Shown: positions 36,353 through 46,395 of the stretch, piece after piece
Numbering within the stretch: position 1 is the stretch's first letter
Layout of the letters: each line of letters opens with the position of its first letter
From: Bacteroidota bacterium
GTDB taxonomy: Bacteria > Bacteroidota > Bacteroidia > UBA8524
Length of the DNA: 62,601 bases
Reading direction: 5' to 3'
Assembly (NCBI GenBank): GCA_016124735.1
Contig: WGMZ01000012.1
Coordinates: 1-62,601, forward strand
Notes under the pieces: generated by a model
What the model saw: only the letters and a program-made list of their open reading frames with translations
Database searches by the model: none
Told to the model about the DNA's origin: nothing
Made by a program: the position numbers and the translations under genes

Positions 36353-36934
36353 ATGAAGATTACGCAAGTTAGCGACAAAGATTTGTTGCAGGCTTATTTA
36401 GCCGGAGATGAAAGTAGTTTGGAGCAGCTTATCATTAAGCATAAGCGCAAGATATTCACATCTATTTATTTAGTAGTCAACGACTCGTTTGTTGCCGAAG
36501 ATTTGTTTCAGGAGACCTTTATTAAGGTGATCCAAACCATTCGCGGGGGGCGTTACAAGGAAGAGGATAAGTTCATTCCCTGGGTGATGCGAATTGCTCG
36601 AAATATGGCAATTGACTATTACAGAAAATCGCGCAGGAATGTGATGGTAAATGGGGAAGATGGAGAAGAAATTCTTTCTCGAATTGAAATAATTGAAAAT
36701 AATCGGGAGGATCAACTGATCTTGAATCAAACGCAAAAAACCGTTCGGCAGCTTATCGCTCTTTTGCCGGAGGAACAACGTACTGTTTTGATACTCAGGC
36801 AATATGCGGATTTGAGCTTTAAGGAAATTGCGGAAATAACTCATGTGAGCATCAACACTGCTCTGGGTCGGATGCGTTATGCTTTGAATAATCTTAGAAA
36901 ATTGATTCTGGAAAAGGAGCTACATTTGCAATAA
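36353..36934 (+). CDS. ECF-type RNA polymerase sigma factor
   Basis: A 193-residue sigma factor of the extracytoplasmic function group. Region 2 is YLVVNDSFVAEDLFQETFIKVIQ... FIPWVMRIARNMAIDYYRKSRR. Region 4 is LPEEQRTVLILRQYADLSFKEIAEITHVSINTALGRMRYAL. An AAAGGAGG ribosome site lies 7-14 bp before the ATG. The 79-residue gene that follows after 45 bp takes the place where an anti-sigma factor is often found but lacks a zinc or membrane segment. Confidence 0.93.
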   Translation: MKITQVSDKDLLQAYLAGDESSLEQLIIKHKRKIFTSIYLVVNDSFVAEDLFQETFIKVIQTIRGGRYKEEDKFIPWVMRIARNMAIDYYRKSRRNVMVNGEDGEEILSRIEIIENNREDQLILNQTQKTVRQLIALLPEEQRTVLILRQYADLSFKEIAEITHVSINTALGRMRYALNNLRKLILEKELHLQ

Positions 36935-36979
36935 GCAAAGTTTATATTCGTTATCAGGATATAAACGGAACGAAATGCA

Positions 36980-37219
36980 ATGAATTTTACCATTAACGAG
37001 ACTGAAGTTCTTCGTTTTATCTACGGAGAATGCTCTTCAGCAGAGTCGAAAGCCATCGCTGAAGAGTTGAAAAAAAACCTGGCTTTACAGATCTATTACG
37101 ATCGGATGATGGAAACTAAACTGGAGCTCGACGCGATTGAGTTTGAGCCCAGTGAGATGACTGTCAACGAGGTCCTCGATTTTTCGGCATCGCATCACGA
37201 TAGCCTGGAACATCACTAA
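36980..37219 (+). CDS. Small protein downstream of the ECF sigma factor
   Basis: A 79-residue soluble acidic protein (NETEVLRFIYGECSSAESKAIAEEL). The first half looks like the helical N-terminal anti-sigma domain (LRFIYGE...ESKAIAEELKKN), which resembles the zinc-free anti-sigma or RsiW-like heads in Bacteroidota, but there is no membrane helix. The role as a regulator of the sigma factor is inferred from position only. Endonuclease III starts 21 bp later. Confidence 0.65.
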   Translation: MNFTINETEVLRFIYGECSSAESKAIAEELKKNLALQIYYDRMMETKLELDAIEFEPSEMTVNEVLDFSASHHDSLEHH

Positions 37220-37240
37220 GAAGATTGATTACTTTCGTAC

Positions 37241-37897
37241 GTGCTTAAAAAAGAACGCTACGAACGCTTTTTGAATTACCAGCTTAGTCACCACCCGGAA
37301 GTGGAGACGGAGTTGGTGTATTCAAATCCCTATGAATTGCTGGTGGCTGTGATACTGTCAGCCCAGTGCACCGATAAGCGGGTGAATATTGTAACACCAG
37401 CCATTTTCCGTGATTTCCCTACTCCGGAGGCCATGGCTGCCTCGAATTTCGATGCACTATTTCCATATATCAGGTCTATTTCTTATCCGAATAACAAAAC
37501 CAAACATCTTTTGGGCATGGCAAAAATGCTGGTGGAAGATTTTGATTCGCTTGTACCAGACACCGTGGAAAAGTTGCAAAAGCTCCCGGGTGTCGGACGA
37601 AAAACGGCAAATGTCATTGCTTCCGTTGTTTACAATCAACCGACCATGGCAGTTGATACCCACGTATTTAGGGTGGCAGCACGAATTGGGTTAACGACTT
37701 CCGCAAAGAACCCACTGCAAGCCGAAAAGCAATTGGTTCAGCATATTCCGGAAGATTTAATCCCTCGCGCTCATCATTGGCTTATACTGCACGGACGCTA
37801 TGTGTGCCTGGCCAGAAAACCAAAGTGCGAAATGTGTGGAATGACAGATATCTGTAAATACTTCGAGAAGAAGTTTGGGAAGAAAATAGTAGAATAG
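37241..37897 (+). CDS. nth: Endonuclease III
   Basis: A 218-residue DNA glycosylase and AP lyase with a GTG start. The helix-hairpin-helix is LPGVGRKTA (115-123), the catalytic lysine is K121 and the catalytic aspartate D139 (AVDTHVFRVA). The [4Fe-4S] cluster ligands are C189, C196, C199 and C205 (C-x6-C-x2-C-x5-C). It removes oxidised pyrimidines in base excision repair. Confidence 0.96.
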   Translation: MLKKERYERFLNYQLSHHPEVETELVYSNPYELLVAVILSAQCTDKRVNIVTPAIFRDFPTPEAMAASNFDALFPYIRSISYPNNKTKHLLGMAKMLVEDFDSLVPDTVEKLQKLPGVGRKTANVIASVVYNQPTMAVDTHVFRVAARIGLTTSAKNPLQAEKQLVQHIPEDLIPRAHHWLILHGRYVCLARKPKCEMCGMTDICKYFEKKFGKKIVE

Positions 37898-38021
37898 GTT
37901 TCAAATTTCAGGAAACAGGTTTCGAAGCCAAAATCGCAATTTCTCTCTTTAGAAATGAGGTTCTGTTTGAAGCACTAATAAATCCAATTCACATCTTACC
38001 CTAGCCAAATATTCTCTGAAT

Positions 38022-38756
38022 TTAACTTTGAAGTAAGGGACGTAAAATTTGCATTCCGGTTCGGCTAACCGGAACCTGCTGTCCGCTGCTCAAAATGGCC
38101 GTATAAGCCTGGCTTTCCCTTTGTTCAATCCGATCAATATGATTCAGGTTAATCAGATAGCCTCGATGTACCCTTACAAAGCGATCGGAAGGAAGGGATG
38201 ATTCGAAGTAACTTAAGGTTCTTTTTTTAGCAAAGGCACCTTGTTTGGTCCTTACAACCACATAATCATCGTCGGCTTCAATCACGATTATATCTTCGTA
38301 TGGCAACACATGAATCTTGTTCCCATTTTTAATAGCGACCCTTTCTGCCAAAGGATATTGCGTGCTCATTTGTTCTATAGCATTTTGATCCGGCCCTTTT
38401 TGGGGAACCCGATTTTTGTATTTGACAATGGCATGGTCGAACCGATCTTGTGAAAAAGGTTTTAGCAGATAATCTGCCGCATTTTGATCAAAAGCCTTCA
38501 TTGCGTATTCGTCGAATGCCGTGGTAAATATCACGGATGGGACTTCATCCAATAATTCAAGCATTTCGAAACCATTTAATTTTGGCATTTGAATATCGAG
38601 AAAAACCAGGTCAGGCTCATGTTCCTGAATTGCTTTGACGCCATCAAACCCGTTATGGCATTGAGTAATGACCTCAATATCGTCGTGTTGTTTGAGGTAT
38701 TCCTGTACCATGGCACAAGCCAATGGTTCGTCGTCGATGATGATGCATTTAATCAT
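38022..38756 (-). CDS. LytTR-family response regulator
   Basis: A 244-residue regulator. The receiver domain (1-115) has the acidic pair D8-D9, the phosphoacceptor D54 (VFLDIQMPKLNG) and K in LLKPFSQDRF. The C-terminal LytTR DNA-binding domain (about 140-240) includes ILVIEADDDYVVV-like strands and FVRVHRGYLINLNHIDRI. The start overlaps the end of the LytS-like kinase gene by 8 bp, so the two form a two-component pair. Target genes are unknown. Confidence 0.95.
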   Translation of the reverse strand: MIKCIIIDDEPLACAMVQEYLKQHDDIEVITQCHNGFDGVKAIQEHEPDLVFLDIQMPKLNGFEMLELLDEVPSVIFTTAFDEYAMKAFDQNAADYLLKPFSQDRFDHAIVKYKNRVPQKGPDQNAIEQMSTQYPLAERVAIKNGNKIHVLPYEDIIVIEADDDYVVVRTKQGAFAKKRTLSYFESSLPSDRFVRVHRGYLINLNHIDRIEQRESQAYTAILSSGQQVPVSRTGMQILRPLLQS

Positions 38757-39786
38757 GAGGCAAAGGAAATTTTAGGTGGGCCGTAAATACTTCTTTGTCG
38801 GTAGTTGTTTGAAGAAGGTCGTTGCGGGCAAATAGAAGGTATAAGCGGCGTTTTACGGCTGCCAGACCGAAGCCAGTTCCGCTTGGTGCGGCATTGGTCG
38901 GGTCAAAAGGGTTGCTGATTTCTATCAGAAGAAAATTTTCGGACTTTTCAGCTTTTACGCAAATACAGACTTCCCCAATGGTTCCATACAGTCCAAATTT
39001 AATGGCATTTTCCATGATCGGTTGCAATACCAGAGGAGGAACAGGCAGGTTTTTGCATGCCTCGTCCACATCAATTTCTGCAGTGAGGCGATGCCCGAAA
39101 CGAACTTGTTCAATTTCAAGATACAATTGAATGTATTCCAACTCTTCGCTCAGGGAAATAAACCGGCTTTCTTCTCTGCGCAAAGTACCTCTGAAAAAGT
39201 CTGACAATTGCAGAACCATTTTTCTGGCTTGTTGGGGTTGTACCCCAATCAATGCATTAATGGAATTCAGACTGTTGAACAAAAAATGAGGCTGTAGCTG
39301 TTGACGCAATTTATACAATTCCGCTTCTTTCACGGCTCTGTCGGCTTCCTCCTGTCGTTCGAGTTTGGCTTCCATTTCCTTGACACGAAAATAGAACCAG
39401 GTAACAGACAAACTGGCTCCCATCAGCAGAAATGTGAACATAAACCGCGGCCAGAAAAGGATTTCTTCTAAAAAAGAAATGTCAGGATCCGAGTAAATAA
39501 AGGGGTAAAATAACTCGGTAAAAACTGTAAATAAGATGCTTAGAAGAAAGGTACCGCTAACGATAAAAATTACGGCGTATCGTTCCGGATGATAATTTTC
39601 CAGCGTGACCACCAGGTAAAGTAAGATGATGCCCAAAAGAACCGTGCTTCCGAGACTATCGAAAAAGGCTCCGTTTTCGGGTAATCCTGAATGGACCAGC
39701 AATAAAAAAAGGATGCCCCCCAGCATGAGGAGACCTCCTAAAAAATAAATCCAGTTATTCCGATATAAGAGCGGATGACTGAACAT
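38749..39786 (-). CDS. LytS-like sensor histidine kinase
   Basis: A 345-residue membrane kinase. Four or so hydrophobic helices lie at about 12-32, 46-63, 70-92 and 110-132, then a short coiled coil. The His_kinase domain has LRQQLQPHFLFNSLNSINAL with H167 as the phosphoacceptor. The ATPase end has LVLQPIMENAIKFGLYG (N box) and GTGFGLAAVKRRL. It phosphorylates the overlapping LytTR regulator. The gene before it, 3 bp upstream, encodes a LiaF-like membrane protein. Confidence 0.93.
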   Translation of the reverse strand: MFSHPLLYRNNWIYFLGGLLMLGGILFLLLVHSGLPENGAFFDSLGSTVLLGIILLYLVVTLENYHPERYAVIFIVSGTFLLSILFTVFTELFYPFIYSDPDISFLEEILFWPRFMFTFLLMGASLSVTWFYFRVKEMEAKLERQEEADRAVKEAELYKLRQQLQPHFLFNSLNSINALIGVQPQQARKMVLQLSDFFRGTLRREESRFISLSEELEYIQLYLEIEQVRFGHRLTAEIDVDEACKNLPVPPLVLQPIMENAIKFGLYGTIGEVCICVKAEKSENFLLIEISNPFDPTNAAPSGTGFGLAAVKRRLYLLFARNDLLQTTTDKEVFTAHLKFPLPHD

Positions 39787-39789
39787 GCA

Positions 39790-40518
39790 TTAGTGGCTTT
39801 GAATTTCTACGCCGCCAAAGAGTACATTTCCTTTGAGGATGAGTGTTTTATCGGGCACAACCTGCAAGCCGGTATCCGGACGATTGTCTTCCACACCTGC
39901 AGCGATGGTGCTCATTTGCATTTTAACTTCCCAATTACTGGGTATGATTAGGTTGAGGCCACCGAAGGTGATAGATACATTCAACACTGCCTCTTTTTCA
40001 AAATCGGCATGACTCAGATTGATTTCAGAACCGCCAAAGACGATATTGATATTCCCTCCTTGAAAATTTTTACTGCTTACTCTTTTTTTAGATCCGCAAA
40101 ATACCGCGTCGATTCCCACCATGTCATTCACGTCTTCTTCTTCAAATCGGCCAGCGCATCGTTTTGCATTTTCTGTATCCCATGGGTTTTTGCGCGGGCG
40201 CAACAAAAAGACCAACCCGATTATCATCAAAACCACCGGCATGGTATAGTAGTGGTATTCGTAAGGAATCAGGTCATATTTTCTGAAAAGCCAGGCAGTA
40301 CCCAGCAATGTAATCAGGATTGGAGCGACTTTTCGGAACCTCGTTTTGATGGTGAAGATCAATCCAAGTATGATGGTCAATACCGGTCCGCTCACAGCCC
40401 ATGCAGGTAGGAGGTCAATCTTCATTCTATGTAGGAGCCAGATAAGGCCTGCCATTATCAGAATAAATCCAAAAAATCTGGCGCCCCGTTCTCTTTCCGG
40501 CTGCGTTTTCTTTCTCAT
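39790..40518 (-). CDS. LiaF/LiaI-like membrane protein
   Basis: A 242-residue protein from the chosen start MRKKTQPERERG. There are about four membrane helices between residues 15 and 110 (FFGFILIMAGLIWLLHRM, VLTIILGLIFTI, PVVLMIIGLVFLLRP), then a beta-rich C-terminal domain (VFGGSEINLSHADFEKEAVLNVSITFGGLNLIIP...GNVLFGGVEIQS) like the LiaF C-terminal sensor domain. In Firmicutes LiaF modulates a cell-envelope stress kinase. Here the gene heads an operon with a LytS-LytTR pair 3 bp downstream, so a similar role is likely. Confidence 0.8.
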   Translation of the reverse strand: MRKKTQPERERGARFFGFILIMAGLIWLLHRMKIDLLPAWAVSGPVLTIILGLIFTIKTRFRKVAPILITLLGTAWLFRKYDLIPYEYHYYTMPVVLMIIGLVFLLRPRKNPWDTENAKRCAGRFEEEDVNDMVGIDAVFCGSKKRVSSKNFQGGNINIVFGGSEINLSHADFEKEAVLNVSITFGGLNLIIPSNWEVKMQMSTIAAGVEDNRPDTGLQVVPDKTLILKGNVLFGGVEIQSH

Positions 40519-40627
40519 TTGTGCATTCTTTGAAACAAAGGTAAAATGCCGGGAAATAGAAAGATAAAATAATGGTTGAGGGGAATTCTTTGGTAGGTTA
40601 ACGGATATCCCGATATTCAAAAGAAAA

Positions 40628-40644
40628 CCCCTGAACCTCAGGGG
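40628..40644 (-). terminator. Terminator of dnaK
   Basis: CCCCTGA (40628-40634) pairs with TCAGGGG (40638-40644) around ACC. On the - strand it is followed by TTTTCTTTT. Confidence 0.8.
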
Positions 40645-40675
40645 AACAGGGGTTAATTATTGGTTTTAGAGGTGT

Positions 40676-42571
40676 TTACTTCACTTCTTCGAAGTCGACA
40701 TCCTGTACATCTTCTGTATTGGTATTGCTTTCCGCGTTTTGGTCGGTATTGCCTTCCGTACCTGCATTTTGTTGCGCGTTGTAGATGTCTTGAGAAGCGG
40801 CTTCCCAGGCTTTATTCATCTTTTCAATAGCGGCATCAATAAGGGTCAGGTCCTTTTGTTCAAAAGCAGTTTTCAATTCTGTCAGAGCGGCTTCAATTTC
40901 ACTTTTCTTATTCGCCGGAATTTTATCTCCATATTCTTTCAATTGTTTTTCAGTTTGGAAAATCAATTGGTCGGCAGCATTTACTTTTTCAGCCTGCTCT
41001 TTTGCTTGTTTATCTGCTTCAGCGTTGGCTTCCGCTTCACGCTTCATTTTTTCAATTTCCTCATCGCTCAATCCGGATGAAGCCTCGATACGTATTTTTT
41101 GCTCCTTGCCAGTGCCTTTGTCTTTTGCAGACACATGAAGAATTCCGTTGGCATCGATATCGAAGGTTACTTCCACTTGAGGAACTCCGCGAGGTGCAGG
41201 AGGAATATCAGCCAAATGGAATCTTCCGAGAGTACGGTTGTCTTTAGCCATTGGACGTTCTCCTTGTAACACATGTATCTCCACAGAAGGCTGATTGTCC
41301 GATGCAGTAGAGAAGACCTCGCTGCGTTTAGTCGGAATAGTTGTATTCGCGTCTATCAGGCGGGTCATCACATTGCCCATGGTTTCAATACCGAGCGACA
41401 ATGGAATTACGTCGAGAAGAAGTACATCTTTTACTTCTCCGGTCAAGACACCACCTTGAATAGCGGCACCTACTGCAACTACTTCGTCCGGATTTACTCC
41501 TTTAGAAGGCTCTTTGCCGAAGAATTTCTTCACAGCATCCTGGATGGCTGGAATCCGGGTGGATCCACCTACAAGAATTACCTCATCAATATCCGATACG
41601 CTCATGTTCGCATTTTTCAATGCGGATTTACATGGATCAATGGTCCGTTGAATCAGTTTGTCTGCCAATTGCTCAAATTTGGCGCGAGACAAAGTTTTTA
41701 CAAGGTGTTTGGGTACTCCGTCAACCGGCATGATATAAGGCAGGTTGATTTCGGTAGAGCTTGTGCTGGAAAGTTCAATTTTTGCTTTTTCAGCAGCCTC
41801 TTTCAGACGCTGCATTGCCATTGGATCTTTGCTCAGATCTGCTCCTTCGTCATTTTTAAATTCAGCAACCAGCCAATCGATGATTACGTTATCGAAGTCG
41901 TCTCCTCCAAGGTGAGTATCCCCGTCGGTTGATTTAACTTCAAATACACCGTCGCCAAGTTCAAGGATGGAAACGTCATGTGTTCCACCACCACAGTCGA
42001 ATACTACAATCTTCATATCGGAAGATTTCTTATCCAGTCCGTAAGCCAATGCAGCGGCGGTAGGTTCGTTAATAATACGTTTTACTGTAAGTCCGGCAAT
42101 TTCGCCAGCTTCTTTGGTAGCCTGACGCTGTGCATCGTTAAAGTAAGCGGGAACAGTAATCACTGCTTCGCTAACTTCCTGTCCGAGGTAATCTTCTGCA
42201 GTCTTCTTCATTTTCTGAAGAATCATCGCAGAAATTTCCTGTGGTGTGTACAGGCGTCCGTTGATGTCAACACGCGGTGTATTGTTATCGCCTTTTTCAA
42301 CTTTATAAGGCACGCGGGATACTTCCTCAGTTACCTGGTCGAAAGTATTACCCATGAATCTTTTAATCGAATAAATAGTGTTCTGTGGGTTTGTAATCGC
42401 CTGACGTTTTGCAGGGTCACCCACTTTTCTTTCTCCGTCTTTGATAAAAGCGACAACTGAAGGCGTGGTTCTTTTTCCTTCGCTGTTTGGAATTACAACC
42501 GGTTCATTACCTTCCATTACGGCAACGCATGAGTTGGTTGTTCCTAAATCGATTCCTATAATTTTTCCCAT
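40676..42571 (-). CDS. dnaK: Chaperone DnaK (Hsp70)
   Basis: A 631-residue Hsp70. The ATPase domain has [31 protein letters not shown] (with C and H where most have LGGGTFD) and [13 protein letters not shown]. The linker [15 protein letters not shown] precedes the substrate-binding domain, and the helical lid ends with an acidic tail ([12 protein letters not shown]). No grpE or dnaJ is adjacent. The upstream region has a cluster of TGACA-type palindromes (see that entry). Confidence 0.98.
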   Translation of the reverse strand: MGKIIGIDLGTTNSCVAVMEGNEPVVIPNSEGKRTTPSVVAFIKDGERKVGDPAKRQAITNPQNTIYSIKRFMGNTFDQVTEEVSRVPYKVEKGDNNTPRVDINGRLYTPQEISAMILQKMKKTAEDYLGQEVSEAVITVPAYFNDAQRQATKEAGEIAGLTVKRIINEPTAAALAYGLDKKSSDMKIVVFDCGGGTHDVSILELGDGVFEVKSTDGDTHLGGDDFDNVIIDWLVAEFKNDEGADLSKDPMAMQRLKEAAEKAKIELSSTSSTEINLPYIMPVDGVPKHLVKTLSRAKFEQLADKLIQRTIDPCKSALKNANMSVSDIDEVILVGGSTRIPAIQDAVKKFFGKEPSKGVNPDEVVAVGAAIQGGVLTGEVKDVLLLDVIPLSLGIETMGNVMTRLIDANTTIPTKRSEVFSTASDNQPSVEIHVLQGERPMAKDNRTLGRFHLADIPPAPRGVPQVEVTFDIDANGILHVSAKDKGTGKEQKIRIEASSGLSDEEIEKMKREAEANAEADKQAKEQAEKVNAADQLIFQTEKQLKEYGDKIPANKKSEIEAALTELKTAFEQKDLTLIDAAIEKMNKAWEAASQDIYNAQQNAGTEGNTDQNAESNTNTEDVQDVDFEEVK

Positions 42572-42597
42572 GATTATTTTTTGCTTTGCCCTATTAA

Positions 42598-42702
42598 GTC
42601 AATGGCTGTGCCAACGGAATTTTACTGACAGGATGTAGAAAGCGCGTCAGGTTTGACAGAAAACGGAACAATTCTCCCCGAACGGTTCCGACACTTTGTC
42701 AG
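42598..42702 (-). promoter_or_regulatory. Palindrome-rich dnaK upstream region with sigma-54-like box
   Basis: On the - strand TGGCAC (42613-42608) and TTGAC (42602-42598) are 5 bp apart, matching the spacing of a sigma-54 -24/-12 promoter with an imperfect -12 element (TTGAC instead of TTGCW). Further upstream lie two perfect dyads: GTCA-GGTT-TGAC at 42646-42657 and GACA-CTT-TGTC at 42690-42700. A half site CTGACAGG lies at 42625-42632. They could bind a heat-shock regulator. This is inference from pattern only. Confidence 0.4.
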
Positions 42703-43680
42703 TTAATCCACAAAGTGGAAAGGGGTAAGTGCCGGATTTGTTTTTAATTGATCACTTACCGATGACGAAAGCTTGGTGCTTGTCACTTTGAAAGAATTCC
42801 TGGAGGCAAAGATGCCAAAGCCCCCTTTGATATTGGTATAGTCGCTTTTCTTCTGAACCACACCGATACTCGAAGTACCATAAACGTCCATATAGGTCGA
42901 TAACTCCCGGTCAGCTGTCCAGTATTCGGTTTGCAAATATTTCCCTCTTCGAATAATCTCGGGGCCTTTTTGTTCCAGACGACTTGCCAGATAATTGTAA
43001 AACTCACTTCCCAGGAGACGCAATATAACACGATTGCCATCGCTAAATTTACCGGTAGTTATGGTCCATTGGATCGTATCCGTTACAGTCGTGCTCGTAT
43101 TCGTATTAATTTCATCGTAAATGAAGTTCATCCGTATTTCATACTGAATCGCATAAATCGGATCGGCGTCGAAACTTACAGTGAAGAGCTTATCGGGAAC
43201 AATGGTATAATAATCAATGGTGGATTCAACGGGTACCTTCGGGGTGGGATCGCCAATGAGATTGATGCTGGAATAGGCTACGTTTCCCGATATCGGGTTG
43301 GTAACGTTGACCTGATAGGTATGTCCGGTTTGCAATGGTACCGGTGCGGCATAGATATAATTTACAGCTTGTGTAAATGTTCCGGGATCCTTGTCCATAG
43401 AACTTTTGTTGAAATGAAAGACGCTACCATTGGTCAGGTCTTTTAGTTCAACATTCAGGGTATCAAAAAAGAGATTATCAGGTTCCTGGGCTAACTGGAT
43501 GGGACCTTCTGTTTGGCTGGCAAAACCTTTATTGACTTTAATATAGCTTATACTGTCGCTCTTGTTCAACAACGCATAAATAACAATAACTTCCTTTTGA
43601 TCTCCTATTATCTCCAGGTCATTCTTGCAGGATGACAAAAAGATACTGATAAAGGAAAGGGCCAAAAAGGCTTTTTTCAT
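42703..43680 (-). CDS. DUF4249-like lipoprotein
   Basis: A 325-residue lipoprotein (MKKAFLALSFISIFLSSCKN, lipobox SSC). Beta-rich body with VIVIYALLNKSDSISYIKVNKGF at the start and KGGFGIFASRNSFKVTS near the end, a layout seen in DUF4249 proteins of Bacteroidota. Those often lie beside TonB-dependent receptors, which is not the case here. Function unknown. Confidence 0.7.
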   Translation of the reverse strand: MKKAFLALSFISIFLSSCKNDLEIIGDQKEVIVIYALLNKSDSISYIKVNKGFASQTEGPIQLAQEPDNLFFDTLNVELKDLTNGSVFHFNKSSMDKDPGTFTQAVNYIYAAPVPLQTGHTYQVNVTNPISGNVAYSSINLIGDPTPKVPVESTIDYYTIVPDKLFTVSFDADPIYAIQYEIRMNFIYDEINTNTSTTVTDTIQWTITTGKFSDGNRVILRLLGSEFYNYLASRLEQKGPEIIRRGKYLQTEYWTADRELSTYMDVYGTSSIGVVQKKSDYTNIKGGFGIFASRNSFKVTSTKLSSSVSDQLKTNPALTPFHFVD

Positions 43681-43800
43681 AAGAGTGCAAATCTATTCTC
43701 TTACTCCGAAGGGAGCAATTTTTATCTTACTTTTGACGATTCAATTCACTATTAACGAGATTTTAATCCGGGAGTTGGAATTTCACAAAAAAAAATCCGC

Positions 43801-44886
43801 ATGATTTACCGCATTACCCTCGCACTGGCTTTTATTCTGTTTCTGGGCCTTCGTGTTGCAGAGTCTCCGGATCAATTGATTTGGACGGAACATTTTGATC
43901 ACGCCAGCACCAATTGGAGAACAAGTAATTCTCCAGATGAACTTTACCTCATTCAAGGCGGACAATATGTGCTGCAGAGAAAAAGCAGCAACGGTCCAAG
44001 TATCATCTTGCCTGAAGAAGGAGATCTGTATGGAGAGTCTCATACGGAAATGGAACTTACCCTCGATCCGAATCAGCCGGGATCATCTTTGGGAATGGTG
44101 TTTCTGGCAAAACCGAATGGTTCGTCTGCATATGTTCTTGAAATAAATGATGGCCGGGAATACCGGATTCGCAAAATAGAAGAGTCGGTGTTCAAAGAGC
44201 TAAGTGGAACGGCCAAAAGTGGAGGATGGGTGAAAGACAAGCAAATCGCCAAATCGGGAACGAAAAATCGTCTGGCAGCCACCTATGAATCCGGGGTTTT
44301 AAAATTTGAAATAAACGGAAAAGACATTTGGGTAAGCGATGTTTTTCATCCGGAAAAAGGAAAAGTTGGTATTTACGTAGGTCCCGCTTCCAAAGGTTCG
44401 GTACAGGAAATTCGTGTATATGTAAGCAGCGAAGAAGCGGGTCGTATTAAAAAAGACCGGGAAGACAATGACCCGGTGAGGGCTGAACTCACGGACATTA
44501 TCATCTCTCTTCGCACAACGATCAATGCACAAAATAAGGAGATTGATAGCTTGAATAAAATTAGTTCAAAACTGGAAGCTGAAGTGAGTAAATACGAAGC
44601 GAACCCGCGGAACATCAGGAAGCTTCAGGCGGAGATTAAAGAATTGAATAAGGAAAAAGCCACTCTGAACTGGAAGCTTACCAAGGCCAGTAGAGAAATA
44701 GCCAAATTGGAAAAGTTTCAGGAAAATATCCGTGCTAAACAGGGGGGAGACATTGTAATCAAATTGACCAATGCGTTGGGTGAAGAGCAGGAAAAGTCGC
44801 GTGGACTGGAAAAGGAAAATACAGAACTGAAAGCTCAAATTGCTGCTTTGGAAGTTGAGCTGAAGAAATACCTTAAAGATGAGTGA
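43801..44886 (+). CDS. Exported protein: LamG-like domain plus long coiled coil
   Basis: A 361-residue protein. A signal or anchor helix (about 4-18) is followed by a beta-sandwich of about 180 residues ([54 protein letters not shown]), which resembles a concanavalin-like or family-16-type fold. From about 220 to the end there is a charged coiled coil (e.g. [19 protein letters not shown]). No known name. It precedes panB with an 8-bp overlap, but a link to pantothenate synthesis is not expected. Confidence 0.7.
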   Translation: MIYRITLALAFILFLGLRVAESPDQLIWTEHFDHASTNWRTSNSPDELYLIQGGQYVLQRKSSNGPSIILPEEGDLYGESHTEMELTLDPNQPGSSLGMVFLAKPNGSSAYVLEINDGREYRIRKIEESVFKELSGTAKSGGWVKDKQIAKSGTKNRLAATYESGVLKFEINGKDIWVSDVFHPEKGKVGIYVGPASKGSVQEIRVYVSSEEAGRIKKDREDNDPVRAELTDIIISLRTTINAQNKEIDSLNKISSKLEAEVSKYEANPRNIRKLQAEIKELNKEKATLNWKLTKASREIAKLEKFQENIRAKQGGDIVIKLTNALGEEQEKSRGLEKENTELKAQIAALEVELKKYLKDE

Positions 44887-45700
44887 GAATAAATATAAAG
44901 AGATCACACGGGTTACAACCCATGTGCTCCAGGAGATGAAAGAGCGGGGAGAGATCATCTCCATGTTAACGGCCTACGATTATTCAATGGCCAAAATTTT
45001 AGATGATGCAAAAATTGATGTGATATTGGTGGGCGACTCAGCATCCAATGTGATGGCTGGTCACATGACTACTTTGCCCATTACACTCGATCAGATGATT
45101 TACCATGCGTCTTCTGTAATTCGGGCTGTGTACAGAGCTCTGGTGGTCGTTGATTTACCATTCGGATCTTACCAGGGAAACTCCAAGGAAGCGTTGAACT
45201 CCGCAATCCGCATCATGAAAGAAGCCGGTGCACATGCGATAAAGATGGAAGGTGGTACAGAAATTATGGAATCCATCAAAAGAATTCTCTCCGCAGGAAT
45301 TCCGGTGATGGGCCACCTGGGATTGACTCCTCAATCCATCTATAAATTCGGAACCTTTGAAGTGCGGGCCCGCGAGGAAGCAGAAGCAGCCAAGCTTATT
45401 TCCGACGCAGAAGCACTGGCAGAGGCGGGTTGCTTTGCTATTGTTTTAGAAAAAATACCAGCCAAATTAGCAGAACAGGTGGCGAAAAAAGTAAAAGTTC
45501 CGGTTATCGGTATTGGCGCTGGCAGTGGGGTAGACGGACAAGTCCTGGTATTGCATGATTTGCTGGGAATTACCAAACAATTTAGTCCGAGATTTCTCCG
45601 CCGTTACATGAACCTCTATGATGGCATATTGGACGCAGTTTCCAGCTATATAGAAGACGTGAAGTTGAAAGACTTTCCCAATGAAAAAGAACAATACTGA
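44879..45700 (+). CDS. panB: 3-methyl-2-oxobutanoate hydroxymethyltransferase
   Basis: A 273-residue TIM-barrel enzyme of the first step to pantothenate. PanB motifs: [34 protein letters not shown] (with the Mg-binding D), [34 protein letters not shown] and [21 protein letters not shown]. It transfers a hydroxymethyl group from 5,10-methylene-THF to ketoisovalerate. The start overlaps the coiled-coil gene by 8 bp and the stop overlaps rluA-like by one base. Confidence 0.97.
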   Translation: MSENKYKEITRVTTHVLQEMKERGEIISMLTAYDYSMAKILDDAKIDVILVGDSASNVMAGHMTTLPITLDQMIYHASSVIRAVYRALVVVDLPFGSYQGNSKEALNSAIRIMKEAGAHAIKMEGGTEIMESIKRILSAGIPVMGHLGLTPQSIYKFGTFEVRAREEAEAAKLISDAEALAEAGCFAIVLEKIPAKLAEQVAKKVKVPVIGIGAGSGVDGQVLVLHDLLGITKQFSPRFLRRYMNLYDGILDAVSSYIEDVKLKDFPNEKEQY

Positions 45701-46395
45701 TGCAGGTATCTATAGTTGAACAGGTAGTCTTTGAAGACAATCATTTAATCGGGATAAATAAGCGCGCCGGACAACTGGTTCAGCCAGACAATGATTTTAC
45801 CGAAGAATCTCTTGAAGATTATGTCAAGGAGTATGTCCGGGTAAAATACAAAAAGCCGGGAGATGCTTTTTTGGGTGTGATACACCGTCTTGACAGACCC
45901 GTGAGCGGTTTGGTGCTCTTCGCCCGCACCTCCAAAGCGCTCGAGCGCATGAATAAACTTTTTTCTTCCAGGCAGATTGACAAGACCTATTATGCTCTGG
46001 TGCATGGAAAACCCAAAGAACCAGAGGGAAATTTGGTCCATTACCTGGTAAAAGATACCGACCGGAACATTACTCAGGCCTACAATAACAACAAGCGTGG
46101 AAATGGCGTTCGGGCAGAGCTCAATTACAAAGTGATTCGCATAGGTGGCGACTTTTGCTTATTGGAAGTTCATCCCCTCACCGGCCGGCCACATCAAATT
46201 CGGGTTCAATTGAGTAAAATAGGTCATCCGATTGTCGGGGACCTGAAATATGGTTCAGACAAAACGAATCCCGACCGGAGCATTTGTTTGCACGCCCTGG
46301 CACTTGAGTTTATACATCCGGTAAAAAAGGAGCCCATCAGAATTGAAGCTCCGATGGGCGATGATCATCTTATTTATCTGTATATAGATCAGTAA
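45700..46395 (+). CDS. RluA-family pseudouridine synthase
   Basis: A 231-residue synthase with the catalytic aspartate in VIHRLDRPVSGLVLFARTSKALERM and the C-terminal motif LTGRPHQIRVQLSKIGHPIVGDLKYG. No S4 domain is present, so it is a short RluA-type enzyme that modifies rRNA or tRNA; the exact target is unknown. Translationally coupled to panB. The last 7 bp overlap the convergent 410-aa gene. Confidence 0.92.
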   Translation: MQVSIVEQVVFEDNHLIGINKRAGQLVQPDNDFTEESLEDYVKEYVRVKYKKPGDAFLGVIHRLDRPVSGLVLFARTSKALERMNKLFSSRQIDKTYYALVHGKPKEPEGNLVHYLVKDTDRNITQAYNNNKRGNGVRAELNYKVIRIGGDFCLLEVHPLTGRPHQIRVQLSKIGHPIVGDLKYGSDKTNPDRSICLHALALEFIHPVKKEPIRIEAPMGDDHLIYLYIDQ

